Positions 13,440 through 24,662 of a DNA stretch of 64,000 nt are shown piece after piece. Location of the stretch: assembly GCA_026874595.1 (NCBI GenBank), contig CM049316.1, forward strand, positions 65,639,176 through 65,703,175. Reading direction: 5' to 3'. The first letter of the stretch is position 1, and every line of letters begins with the position of its first letter. Source of the DNA: Sipunculus nudus. Lineage: Eukaryota; Annelida; Sipuncula; Golfingiida; Sipunculidae. The notes beneath the pieces were generated by a model. That model did not search any database. It had not been told where the DNA came from and saw nothing but the letters and a program-made list of their open reading frames with translations. The translations under genes and the position numbers were made by a program.

Positions 13440-14070
13440 TTGATGATGTCAGTCAATGCGACATCACACGTCATCAAACTGTGTGACATTATTATGTTGT
13501 AAACAGCTCTCGCTACTCGGGGCATGGAAGACCTTCTGTGTAGGAGCATATGCATGGGGGCTCTTTATAATAATTAGGTTAAAAGGGCGGAGCATTTGGG
13601 CTGTGGTGGATAGGTCAGTTTTAGCCACTGGTACTGGTAACTGCTCCTCAAGCAGGGGTATTACAAAGCAGTCATCCCAGGTCTCCTTTGTTATAACTGC
13701 TGCTTTGTATGACAAGGTTCTCTGGGCATTACCCCCAGGGTGGGCAGGGAGCAAATAATTGTAATCAGACCAGTAATAGGATGGTATCTCATTGTGCATC
13801 CAGCTTCAAATTCTAAACATGCGACACCTGCCATTGGGGATGTAATTTATAAACTAGACAGATTTGAACAAGAGAGGGACGGGTTACCAAAAATAGATGG
13901 CCATCATACTTGTGACCAGGAAGATTTCTGTAACATTTTATACAAACAGCTTCTGCTGTTGCTGAGATGTTTGGTATTACATAAGTTAAATTTTAACATG
14001 TACCCAAACACTAAAACATTCAGTTCTGTGATTGGTAATAATTGGATTGGTATGAAGAATCCATTTTGAG
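13440..14070. other. Unassigned, less AT-rich segment with ORFs on both strands
   Basis: This interval has open frames of about 100-111 codons on both strands (+ 13456-13758, + 13740-14069, - 13464-13799), unusual against the AT-rich surroundings. None of the translations shows a domain I recognise, and no clean splice sites or terminal repeats frame the interval. It may be a decayed transposon or retrocopy. I would not call a gene here. Confidence 0.3.
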
Positions 14071-14666
14071 AGCAAACCATTCAAAGCACACACATTTAAT
14101 TTCCCTTGGTCTAAGATACCAATAGCCATGAAAGAAAAGCTAAAAATTTTTTAAAATTTTCTTACTAACAGAGTAATAAGCAGAAAATACCATTTCTCCT
14201 CACAGAGAATAAATTACCGCAGGTAGTGCAATCTGCAGACAAAAAAATCAATTTCATTTAATACTTGCTAAAGGATATCTAATTAAAAAGTCTGTAAGTG
14301 CAATGACTATGGTGGGGTGGGGGTCAGTGGAGGGTGCTTTTTCTCAAGTTTATATTTAATACCAAGATGGAAACAGATGAAACTTGCATGCAGTATGTAC
14401 AATGATTGAAAGTGAACATTTTATTAACAATACTCATTTGCAAATTTGTCTTCTTTCTATTCGATCATAATTCACTACCCCACACAAAGGTTAAAAACCA
14501 TGCCTTTTAGCTGAATGTCATATTTTGATCGGCAGATTTCATACACGCATCCTTTCTTAGCCATATATTTTGAGAAAATGTCCTTTGATCGCAAAGATAT
14601 CGTTCTTCTATGCTATTGTTCTTGGTCATCACTGTTAAACACACACACAAGTTCTTTACAATTTCA

Positions 14667-14672
14667 TTTATT
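14667..14672 (-). terminator. MRPS17 polyadenylation signal (AATAAA on - strand)
   Basis: The + strand reads 'tttatt', which is AATAAA on the - strand, starting 21 bases after the MRPS17 stop codon at 14694-14696. This gives a very short 3' UTR, which is common for ribosomal protein genes. Confidence 0.55.
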
Positions 14673-14693
14673 ATTAAAACAAAGCTCCCTGTG

Positions 14694-14969
14694 TTATACT
14701 GGCGTTCCCTTGGTATTTTGTTCTTCACTTTTATTTGTTTCAAATATTGTATTAAACTGTCTATGCTCCATGTCTGTGAAGTATGGACCTTTACATCTGC
14801 GTCCAGTGATAGGGTCCACCCACTGTCCTACTGGGAATACAGTTTCTCTGATCTCGTATTTGACTCTCCAGCGCGGTGGGTCTGATGTTGACTGGATACG
14901 CACCACATCTCCGATCGTCTGGATGTCATCAGGATCTGCAGCCCAGTAATGAGCTCGTTTGTGACAATA
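14694..14969 (-). CDS. MRPS17: Mitochondrial ribosomal protein uS17m, exon 2 (C-terminal 91 residues)
   Basis: uS17m is a small-subunit protein of the mitochondrial ribosome that binds 12S rRNA through an OB-fold. After a 3' splice site 'tttgtatttccag' on the - strand (AG at 14971-14970) the exon reads YCHKRAHYWAADPDDIQ. It continues with IGDVVRIQSTSDPPRWRVKY and VFPVGQWVDPITGRRC, ending in a polar tail and TAA at 14696-14694. The vertebrate protein has the same order: 'NKRKTYFAHD', 'VGDIVLLRALP', 'EIVFKVGKVIDPVTGKPC'. Joined in phase 0 to the exon at 24663-24782 it gives 131 residues, close to the 130 of human MRPS17. The first four residues of the longer open frame (MYFQ) are intronic. Both exons are intact, so the gene is probably functional despite its repeat-laden intron. 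Confidence 0.88.
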   Translation of the reverse strand, partial: YCHKRAHYWAADPDDIQTIGDVVRIQSTSDPPRWRVKYEIRETVFPVGQWVDPITGRRCKGPYFTDMEHRQFNTIFETNKSEEQNTKGTPV

Positions 14970-15339
14970 CTGGAAATACAAAGAAACTAATTTTCAGTAT
15001 AAATTAGTATTAGGAATTGATTAATAAATCATGCTTGATGATTGTAAAGACAAAAACAAGTGACTAATGCGTCATGACACTCAGCTGAATTTGACATGAA
15101 TACAGTTGATGCATGTATTAATTATTGATGTTATGATCTGTTAAAATATATATTAAAGAACCTTGGACAATGACTAGAATGACTTCCAGAGTGCTCAAAA
15201 TCGTCTTTTTTGTCCATCATCCCTAGGAAAAAAGGTAACAGCAAGAAGATTTTTACTAGGATTTCCCTTGGTGCTAAGTTAGAAGTTTCTAAATCAAACT
15301 GCTGATGACTTGTGTTCAACTGACTTATAGGGTTCTCAA

Positions 15340-16030
15340 ATCATGTTGTTTCACACTGCTCACAGAACATAGGTCACAATGACCATATTTTGGATGTCAA
15401 AGGAGACATAACGACCTCCATTTGTATTATAAAAGACATTCATAGAGCCAACAGTTAAGATTTGTGACCTGTCTTTCTGGGTGCTCAAAATTAGGTTTTC
15501 TGCTCATAGTTCAGAGAATATAGGTCACAGTGACCCGATTTCAAGATTCAAAGGAGACTTACCGAGGACCTCCCTGAATGTCATATTAGAAGGTTCTAAG
15601 TCCAACAGTAAAGTTAGGTGACATGCCTCACTGTCTAGGTGCTAGTAAACATATTTTTTTCCTATTACTTTCAGAATATAGGTCACCATGACCTACTTTC
15701 AGGTTTCAAAGGAGATTTGGCCAGAGCAACCTAGGATGTTGAGTTATAAGATTCTAGGCCTAACAGTTACAATTTGAATCTTGTCTGAATGTCTGGCTGT
15801 TCAATATCATGTTTCTGGCCAATCACTCAGAGAATTTAGGTCATCACAACCTAATTTCAGGTTTTAAAGAAAATTTGCCCAAAACGTCCCTGGATATTGA
15901 ATTAGAAGATTCTAGGGCTAACAGATTCAGTTTGTGCACATCTGACTTCTCTCAAAATCATATTTGCGACCAGTAGCTCACAGAATATAGGTCACCATGA
16001 CCTAATTTCAGGTTCACAATGAGATCTGAA
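15340..16030. repeat. Tandem array of five ~151-158 bp units, each with an ERE-type palindrome
   Basis: Units share 'gagaatataggtca', 'ctaatttcaggtt', 'caaaggaga' and 'ctaacagtt'. The AGGTCA inverted repeats fall at 15371-15385, 15522-15536, 15680-15694, 15838-15852 and 15989-16003, giving spacings of 151, 158, 158 and 151. The third and fifth are exact AGGTCACCATGACCT. The first two have one half-site mismatch and the fourth is degenerate. The array lies in the MRPS17 intron, about 370 bases upstream of exon 2. Confidence 0.8.
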
Positions 16031-17212
16031 ACTGTAACTTTTTAGAGGACGGGGGGAATTTTAAGGTACTTTCTTGGGGTAAAATTACTCATATTTAATA
16101 ATAGGTCAAATTTTGCTCCCTCTGCGTTCCTACTTCTTCAACCTCTTATGACATCAAGACTTTTTATCATAGCCATGTATCCATAGCCAGAAAAACAGAT
16201 ACCAGCGTTCAGACCCAGTGTTATTACAGTTGTTTAGACCGACAGCTAACTGGCCTGGTAACCCCCCATGTATTGTCCACATCCTCACAAAGAGAATGTA
16301 GCTTGATGGAGAAGGAACACAGTGGGAGCAAACTTTGACCTATTATTTAGTAAGAGTGGAGGAAAATGTAGCCAATATTTAGGGGTCGCGAAAACTTAGT
16401 TTTATTATTAATGACTAAAGTATATTTATTGTTAATTACTGCATCTAATTTAATTAATACATCAGGTATTTCCTGTTTTACTTTTTTTTGTGTGAATCTT
16501 GATTACAATCACCAGTCTATGGAAATAAGTTTTGGAGTGCTTCATGCGACAGGGGTCTGACTTTGGGTGTCACATATTTAATCTGATTCGTACAAAGGTT
16601 TACTGACCTCCAGGGATGTGTTCTTAACTTGTGTTAGGTAATGCTAAACACAAACATTGAGGCAGTCATAATGGCCATGCTTTAGGCCGCTTTACTGACC
16701 TATACCATTTGAGAATGTCAAACATAACCACAACTGTGGCTGCAAATGTTCATTCAAGCAACTGGGTTTGCTTATATGTATTTTTTAACTGGTTAAGTGC
16801 ACATAAATTGGACAGATTTAAGGCTACTGCTTATCAAATATATTCGCTTTCATCACGTTCCCAAGACAATCCATACAAAAATTATAAAGTGGAACACATG
16901 GGGCCTATTATCACTCTGTTCATTCCTTATCCCTATTTTTTAAATGTGTACTGATTGACATGTTAACTATGATCCTAGACCCATGTTGCATGAAGCAGCC
17001 TCTTCCTGTGACCAAGTGTAAGTACCCTGGTTACTCTAGAGTGCTTAAGCATGACTGGTTACTTTGGGTGGGGGTCACTTCTTCCTACGACCCCCCACCC
17101 CCCCCCTCCACACTCTTTGTAAGAAGGAAGGCCAATAAGTATGTTTTTAAATTTTTTAAGACTTAAATGTTATCTTTGATTAAGTCAAGATACTGTATAT
17201 TACGTTGAATGT
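16031..17212. other. MRPS17 intron, no feature recognised
   Basis: Ordinary AT-rich intronic sequence with a poly-C patch near 17090-17107. Two short ORFs (16709-16954, 16960-17166) lack recognisable domains. Confidence 0.4.
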
Positions 17213-19937
17213 TTTTAGCTCAGCTGACTATAAGTCATCTGAGCTATAGTCGTGGTCCATTGTCCGTCGTCCGTCCGTCTGTCCGTCCGTCCGTCCGTCC
17301 GTCCGTCCGTCCGTAGATGTGGCACGTTTTGAAACCGTAAGACCTAGGAATCCAAAATCCGGCATAATGTTAGATGTCCCCAAGATCTCCTACCAAGCCG
17401 AAAACTGGGTCTTTTCGACTTCGTTCCTTTGAGAAATTAAGGAAAAACCTGAATTTTTCATTAAAAACCTATTTTCACACTTCAGGACTGCCTAATATCA
17501 AAACCACTCATCTGTTTTTCCTCATATTTACCATAAATATTCCTCTATATAGTTCCTATGTACATTCAAGAAAATATGTCTGTATTATATAATTTAAAAA
17601 AGTTATGGACCCAAACATAATGCATTTTGTAAAAAATCAGGAAAGATATTTGATCACTTAACACAAAACATGTTAAAGCTATGGACCTTTCTTCCAGTAA
17701 TATAACTTTAATTAATCAAAATTAAATTGTATACCCAAAATTAGATGAAAATCTTTTAAATTTTTTAAAATATTAATAAAAATAAAAAATTGGTACCTTA
17801 AATTTTGCCCAACTTTGACCATGGCACGTTTTTTTCCTGTAAGTACTGTGGATTTAATTTTCACAGCATGTTTTTGTTACCTTTTCAACTGTTAACACCA
17901 AAAATTTGAAACCAGTTGATCAAAAACTGTAGATTTTATTCAAGTTTTCAAGCACCATGTAACATATTGTATACATCAAGCTAGTGTTATGCAGTTTGCA
18001 AGAGCTCAGCTCCCCAGCTTCAGCTCTTAGTTCCTTAAATTCGGCATACAGCTAGATGTCTCCAAAATCCCCTACCATGCCAACAATTTGGTCACTAGGA
18101 CTTAATACCTTCAAGATATTAATGAAAAACTTCATTTTTCCATTAAAAACCCATTGTTACACTTCAAGACTGCCTAATATCAAAACCACTGATCTGACTT
18201 TAATCATAAATAATATACATATTTTTTCCATTAAAAACCCATTGTTACACTTCAAGACTGCCTAATATCAAAACCACTGATCTGACTTTAATCATAAATA
18301 ATATACATATTTTTCTGCACATGCCAGAATGATGTCAGTATTGCGTAATTGTTTTAAGTTATGGGCCCAAACATAATGCACTTTGTAAAAAATCAAGAAA
18401 TATATTTACTCCCTTAACAAGGGGATTGCTGAAGCTAGAGATTTTTTGTCAGGGATGTAACATTATTTAATCAAGATTCAATTGAATACCCAAAATTAGT
18501 TATGAATTTTTCAAATTTTATAAGTTATTAGTATAAATGTAAAATTAGTAACTTAAATTTTGCCCAACTTTGACCATGGCACGTTTGTTTCCTGTGAGCA
18601 CTGTTGATATAATTTTCATATCATGCACACATAAGGATTTCAGCTTTTAAGTTTAGAAAGCTGAAAGAAATTGGCCAAAAATTGTAGCTTTTATTAATGT
18701 TTTTATGAGACCCTGTCAGACTTTGGCTCTCTCCAGCCCCTCTTGAGTCACCTGTATGTTGACCTTGTTGACCTTTCATCAAATTATGCATTCTTGAGGT
18801 GAGGCATACAGGGAATCCAGGCAGCTTATGGCCAGCCACAGTTGATCCAGGTGTCCAACCCAACTCATCTAGTAGTTTTAACCAACTACATACAATAAAC
18901 AATAAATTAATAAATTTTTATTGGTTTTTAATAAAAAATTAATGAAAAATAGAAAAGGAATTTGTTAGTTTATTATAACAGGATATTAACTTGCAGTTAC
19001 TGATGATATAAGAATCTTGTATCGATGGATAGAATGTCACATATTCCAAATAACACCATGCAGTCACCTATGGCATTTTTCAGTTCAATTTTAATGATAA
19101 AGAAGTAAATCATATCATTCATTACTAATCATTAGGGATCATATGATGGAAATTAATGATAGACAAAGATGCATTTGATAATATTAATCTAGATTCCTAC
19201 TGTGTCTAGTGTGTACATTGATGTGAAATTAGTCCAAAATGAATTTATTACAGTTATTTTTTAATATAAATAAAAGCCATAAAACCAGGTACTTATGATC
19301 GTTATTTAAATGTGTGAATTTTGTATATTCTGGATTCTCAACATCATTGTTTGGTGAAAACTGAATAAATACCAGACATGGTGAGAATACTTTGTAATTG
19401 TATTTAAATACGAATATGATTATGTACTCCATTATAAAATTTCTTGCATAAAGAATGGGAATTCAGGTAAAAATGAAAGTATATGAATACCAGTGCAAAT
19501 ACTTTCAAAATGTATTCATGAATGCATTCATGAATAAATTCTTTAATATTATTTTAATAATCATTTCAGTTATATTTCATTTTAAAAAATCATATGATTC
19601 TCTTATTATTTTTAATAAAAATTATATTTGGGACAATATTTGTATTTTTTTTTAATTAATAGTTAAACCCTTATATTATATATTCTGCTTATAAGTTATA
19701 TTGCCAAGTCAAAATCTGTGTGACAATAGTACTCCATTTGTTAATAAAATAAATGAAATCAATCCTCTTCCCTTTCTCCAAAAGTACTATCAAAATCATA
19801 CATAAGATAAACAACAACAACTCATATTACAGCTTATATTTATTACCACACAAAAACCAGCATGTGCCTCATTTCTAAATAATATTTTTTTATCATATAT
19901 AACAGCTGAGCGTCGTGACCCATAGGTCCCTTGTTTG
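17213..19937 (+). mobile_element. GTCC-headed dispersed repeat element, copy 2
   Basis: It starts 'tttttagctcagctgact', then 'tgagctatagtcg' and a (GTCC)n head at 17264-17315, and ends with 'cagctgagcgtcgtgacc' near 19937. Inside are two diverged copies of a ~680 bp module (from about 17369 and 18049), also seen at window positions 1-620. Each module carries 'ctgcctaatatcaaaacc' and 'tttgaccatggcacgttt'. No ORF suggests a transposase or reverse transcriptase. It sits inside the MRPS17 intron. Confidence 0.55.
18140..18314. repeat. Recent 88 bp tandem duplication
   Basis: Two head-to-tail copies (18140-18227 and 18228-18314) are identical by eye apart from one T in a terminal run. They lie within the second module of the dispersed element. 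The near-perfect identity contrasts with the diverged modules around it, so this duplication is young. Confidence 0.88.
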
Positions 19938-20002
19938 AATGCATATAACCGACTTTGAGGTTATGACGAGGTTATGATAGTATATGGATGGATGGTATGA
20001 TA

Positions 20003-20647
20003 GGATACCAGTCGATTCGTCACCACAGTCATTTCGTCACCAATTAACATGCGGTACCAAACGGTCAATTTGTCACTAATGTTTTGTATGATAAAATGTC
20101 TATCTATTACAATTAAAATTAAAATACACAATGATACCTATACTAAAAAGTTTGTTTGGTTGTTAATACTTTTAATTAACGGCTCAGGATACACCATTAG
20201 TGGATTACATGTAAATACAAACATTGCGCAGCATGGCCAACTGGCCACCATGGTATTCAGGGCTATTTACGTCACGGTTCATCGTAAACAATTCCCCCAC
20301 GGTAGCCCGTTTGAAATGTTTTTTTTTATTACATACACGTAGGTGTTTTCGTTAAATAAAATCCACGTCCACAATTGACATAGAGGAACAAGCCGCCAAA
20401 AGAACTATAATATCTGAACTGGCCTTTGCAGAGTAAAAACGCTTTTTTTGCAGTAACTATTTTCCCGGCCATATTTCACTCTTCTGTCCTTCAGTATTCT
20501 GTTCTTCTGTCATTCCCTATGCATTTGAATTGCTGATTTTAAGAATGTGCCAGATCAAGTCCATACGCCTGACGTATCCTGAGAGTTACTTCGTCACCAA
20601 TTTCCTGTGGTGACGAAATGACTGTGGTGACAAAACGACTGGTTCCC
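20003..20647. mobile_element. 645 bp hAT-like MITE with 8-bp target duplication
   Basis: Terminal inverted repeats start GGATACCAGTCG on the left and GGGAACCAGTCG on the right, read inward, and then both continue 'GTCACCACAGTCATTTCGTC'. The pairing spans about 45 bases. The flanks 'gtatgata' (19995-20002) and 'gtatgatg' (20648-20655) form an 8-bp target site duplication with one mismatch, which suggests the hAT superfamily. No transposase ORF is present. It lies in the MRPS17 intron, 27 bases from the next MITE. Confidence 0.75.
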
Positions 20648-20674
20648 GTATGATGTTTAGGATTCATATAATGG

Positions 20675-21150
20675 TAGACCTAGTTGTGGCTCTGTTGTAA
20701 ACACAGAGCCACAGGTCCCTGCCTTCATTTATCTAGCGGACAGGAGCGCATGCAAGAGACTACGATGTACCCATTTTAAGGACATTCAGCCTGTGGTTAT
20801 AAGCCCCGGCTGAATGGCTGTTGATTGTTTCTTGCTAGCCCTGTGCACTGCATGTGTTACATCATCACTGCAAACTTACTGGCGCACCCAGCTGAAATGT
20901 GAAACAATCAATGTGTTACCTTGGTAACAATGCTGCCTATGGCCAATGGTCGGTGTGTATGGAGTGGTCCAGTTATAGGAAGGACAATCACACCATGCAC
21001 CAGTGATGATGCATGTACAATGACTCTTGAAACAATCAGCACACGGGGCACTGGACACCCAACATCAGGTGTAGCCTGTTCCCATCCGCTAGATAAATGG
21101 AGGCTGGGGCCTGTGGCTCTTTGTTTACAACAGAGCCACAACTGGGTCTA
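20675..21150. mobile_element. 476 bp MITE with ~65 bp inverted repeats and 9-bp target duplication
   Basis: The left arm begins TAGACCTAGTTGTGGCTC and the right arm, read inward, begins TAGACCCAGTTGTGGCTC. Both continue through 'tgttgtaaaca' and 'gagccacagg' to 'atttatctagcgga', about 65 paired bases. Flanks 'atataatgg' (20666-20674) and 'atataacgg' (21151-21159) make a 9-bp target duplication with one mismatch. The 9-bp duplication suggests a Mutator-type or similar mobiliser. The ORFs at 20876-21151 merely read across the inverted arms and are not genes. Confidence 0.75.
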
Positions 21151-21338
21151 ATATAACGGGGAAGTAAGAGGCAGATAAAAATAAGAGGCTTTAATTAAAA
21201 TTCAGGCAGCAGGACATAAACTGTTCACAGAAATGTTGTGCATCCGAGAGGTGCGTGAATTATTCTACAGTCGTGCCAATCAATCGATCGATCCATCCAT
21301 CAACCCTTATGGTTATAACATTAACAATCACCAAATTG

Positions 21339-22434
21339 GGGAGGGTATAATTCGCTGATCAGCGCGCTGATCAGCGGTCTGCAGTATAAAACGCTGATCA
21401 GCGCGCTGATCAGCCATCTTTCAATTAAAGCATTAATTTGAGGCAAATTATCTCCCATATAGCAACATCCGCCTATTTTGTGATAAAATATGATTAAAAG
21501 ACACCTTTCCTATCGGTATTACATATTTACAAACATATGCATATATTTTTATTGTGTTCATAATTATACATGAAACGCAAGTTACCTGCCAGTGACTATT
21601 TCGCTGATCAGCGGCGCTGATCATGAACCTTTCAATCCAAGCATTTATTTTAGACAAATAAGCCCCATATAACAACCTCCGACTATTATGTGATTAAATG
21701 TGATTAAAAGATACATATTCTATAAGTGTTTTATATTCACAAACAACGAAAACACTTTTAATGTGTTACTTAATATGCATGAAACCTTTCTACCACCTAT
21801 ATCGCTGATCAGCAAACTGGGCAATCGCTCATCGGCAATGATTTACGTACTTCTTGACTATGATTCCTGTCATCTGTGATTCTCTATAATGGTTATATTG
21901 AAGGTTCTCAGTTGTTTTACTTATACCCTGTGAAACCGAGTGATTGCCAATGCATCGCCCATACCAGGCTACTTCATATACAACTTTAAAATATCAGTGC
22001 CCCACCGACCACTCGGAGATATTAGTTAACAGCGCTGCAGTAATTTGTTGTCAGGTGTTCACTGGCCAGATGACTGAAGTGAGATCAATAGGTGAGATAT
22101 ACACTTAGTATGAATGTATATAAAATTTGAATTTATCAAAAATAAAAATGTTAAATGTATATAGCCTTAATAAAAGACTGATTATCCTCTTATTTTTATT
22201 AAGAACTGTACGTATATAGCCTAAGGATTCTTTCATTCTTCATGTACAATATAATCGTTCCTTAAAAACTTTCACAAGTTTCTTTACATCCCTCTTATAT
22301 TTCCCTTTTTTGCATTTAACAAGTTGGTCGCCAGAATCTTTTTCAAAACCTTTATATAGATGATCTGATCGATTTTAACTTGATGTTGATAGATTACTCC
22401 TGTTTTAATCCCACATATATATATTATATTATAT

Positions 22435-22478
<44 letters not shown>

Positions 22479-24599
22479 TGAAGTAACGTCAAAGAATAAC
22501 TCCACAAAAAATATTATCGGTATTTATTTTTTTTTCATTTTATAACAGGACATTTCCATTATTTTGTAAAAATGTCCGCATATCTATTGCTTTAACATCG
22601 TTACTTATATATTTCTAAAAAAAATGATTGGAATAGGAATGCTTTTCATAGTTTTGGAAAACAGTATATACTATCAACATAAATATACTGAGTACTAGAA
22701 AGGTTGAAGGAGTAATTACTTTTAATTACAACACTATAATAAATCATCACCGTTTCTTTTTTAACTTTTAAGGGTAGTGAATGCCGATAAACGGTGTTAA
22801 AACAATAAGGTAACAGGATGGATGTAACATCTAAATTTTACAATGGCATTGTTATTCAAAACTTCATCGTTTTTATAGTGTGTTAGCCTGTTAGGTATTA
22901 TAAAATATTAAACTTTTAAAATATTTATTATAAAAGAAGTCTGCATGCTTTAAGTAATAAATTTGCCAATGATTTCATTTATTTTAATTCAACACAGTTC
23001 TTCTTCTTTAACACCGTTATATGTTGAAATAGGCATAATTTCAAGAAATAAATAAAATGACTTAGAAACATATTAGAAAATTATTTTATCGCTAACATTT
23101 TTATTGACCGAGGAAGATTGCTATAAATTTCCCTTCTATATTTATTGCACTATACCTTCTGTGGGTTGCAGTTTTATTTTGTTTCAGGATATAATCGGAA
23201 CACATTAAAATTAAGAATACGCAGTTTACAAGGTTAAAATATATTTTTAATAAACAATACATCGTACAAGTGAACCTTCCATATTTTTTCTAAATAAATT
23301 ATGCGGGACCGCGCAAGTCACAGTGTTGAAATTGATGATACACTTGTAGGGCATTAAATTAGCCGAAACTATAATTCAACATGAAGTACCTGCTCTGATG
23401 AAAGAAATTATATATACCAGTAGTTTACATTTTTATTGCCACAATAGACTCCATAAAATAAATATTTAGATGTTATTTTTCAGATGCTGTATACCTGCTG
23501 AAATGGGAAGTTTTTCGTAGAAAGACCCTTCCATTAAATTGTATATCCTTTGACGGTTACTTTAGGAAAACGACTCAATATGTCTTCTTCTAAATAATTA
23601 ATGATTGCCCTCTCACTTTTGTCTGATCAAAAAACACCTTGTCTTACCAGTTTCTATAAAGGCCTCCTTTTAAATCAATTTTTTTTTTTAAATCAACAAT
23701 ATTACCGATTGCAAAAAAGTCCACAGTCCACAATATTTTGCTGTTGGTTCATTAGTGGCATTTTCACTTAAATATATGTGCAAGATATTGTTAATAAATT
23801 AAATTTTTAAATTCATTCAAACTTAATTTTAATTTCAGCTATTTTTATCACCTGGCCGGTGAAAATCTACCAGCAAATTACTGCAGCGCCCCCTACCGTT
23901 AGCTAATGTCTCCTGTGGGGAACAGATTTTTGTAAATTGTATGTCATTGTGGTACGATGTTTAGTCAGTCATTCGGTTTTCACAGGAAATAATTAAGTAA
24001 AACAACTGAGAGGCTTATATGTTACCATTATAGAGAATCACAGATGACAGGTATCATAGTCATAAATACGTAAGTCATTGCCGATGAGCACTATATCAGC
24101 GTCAAGGCTCAAGCGATTGCGCAGTTTGCTGATCAGCGAAATAGGTGGTAGAAAGGTTTCATGCATAATAAGTAACATATTAAAAGTGTTTTCGTTGTTT
24201 GTGAATATGAAACACTTATAGAATATGTATTTTTAAATCATATTTAATCACACAATAGTCGGAGGTTGTTACATGGGGGCTAATTTGTCTAAAATAAATG
24301 CCTGGATTGAAAGGTTCCTAATCAGCGCCCCTGATCAGCGAAATAGTTACTGGCAGGTAACTTGCGTTTCATGTATAATTATGAACACACAAAAAATGCA
24401 TAAATTTGTAAATACGTAATACTGAAAAGAAAGGTGTCTTTTAATCATATTTAAACACAAAATAGGCGGAGGTTGCTATATTGGAGATAATTTGCCTCAA
24501 ATAAATGCTTTAATTGAAAGGTGGCTGATCAGCGCGCTGATCAGCGTTTTATACTGCAGACCGCTGATCAGCGCGCTGATCAGCGAATTATACCCTCCC
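21339..24599. mobile_element. 3.3 kb foldback-type DNA transposon with ~750 bp inverted arms
   Basis: The element starts GGGAGGGTATAATTCGC and ends with its exact reverse complement. Both sides are flanked by a perfect 9-bp target duplication ACCAAATTG (21330-21338 and 24600-24608). The arms cover about 21339-22090 and 23845-24599 and are recognisably inverted along their length. Each arm contains tandem units of about 205 bp beginning with the 12-bp palindrome CGCTGATCAGCG. That palindrome is doubled at the outermost positions (21353-21376 and about 21392-21415 on the left; 24524-24546 and 24562-24585 on the right). The 1.75 kb centre is AT-rich, holds a (TA)n run and has no credible ORF, so the copy is non-autonomous. 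Tandem units in long inverted arms plus a 9-bp duplication fit the foldback / Mutator-like pattern. It sits in the MRPS17 intron, 63 bases past the exon 1 donor. Confidence 0.88.
22415..22474. repeat. (TA)n microsatellite with TATAT interruptions
   Basis: AT run broken by a few 'attat' units, in the unpaired centre of the foldback element. Confidence 0.95.
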
Positions 24600-24662
24600 A
24601 CCAAATTGTGGGAGCCCCAAATGATCACCGACACTGTGAGCGATATTAGATGAATAACTCAC

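Noticed and set aside
13456-14069. Overlapping 100-111 codon ORFs on both strands
   Set aside because: No domain, splice frame or conservation clue. Mutual overlap means most are chance.
17264-17315. (GTCC)n block as a CRISPR or independent satellite
   Set aside because: It is a simple repeat inside the head of a dispersed element, with no spacer structure.
20876-21151. Three overlapping ORFs on both strands
   Set aside because: They read through the inverted arms of the 476 bp MITE.
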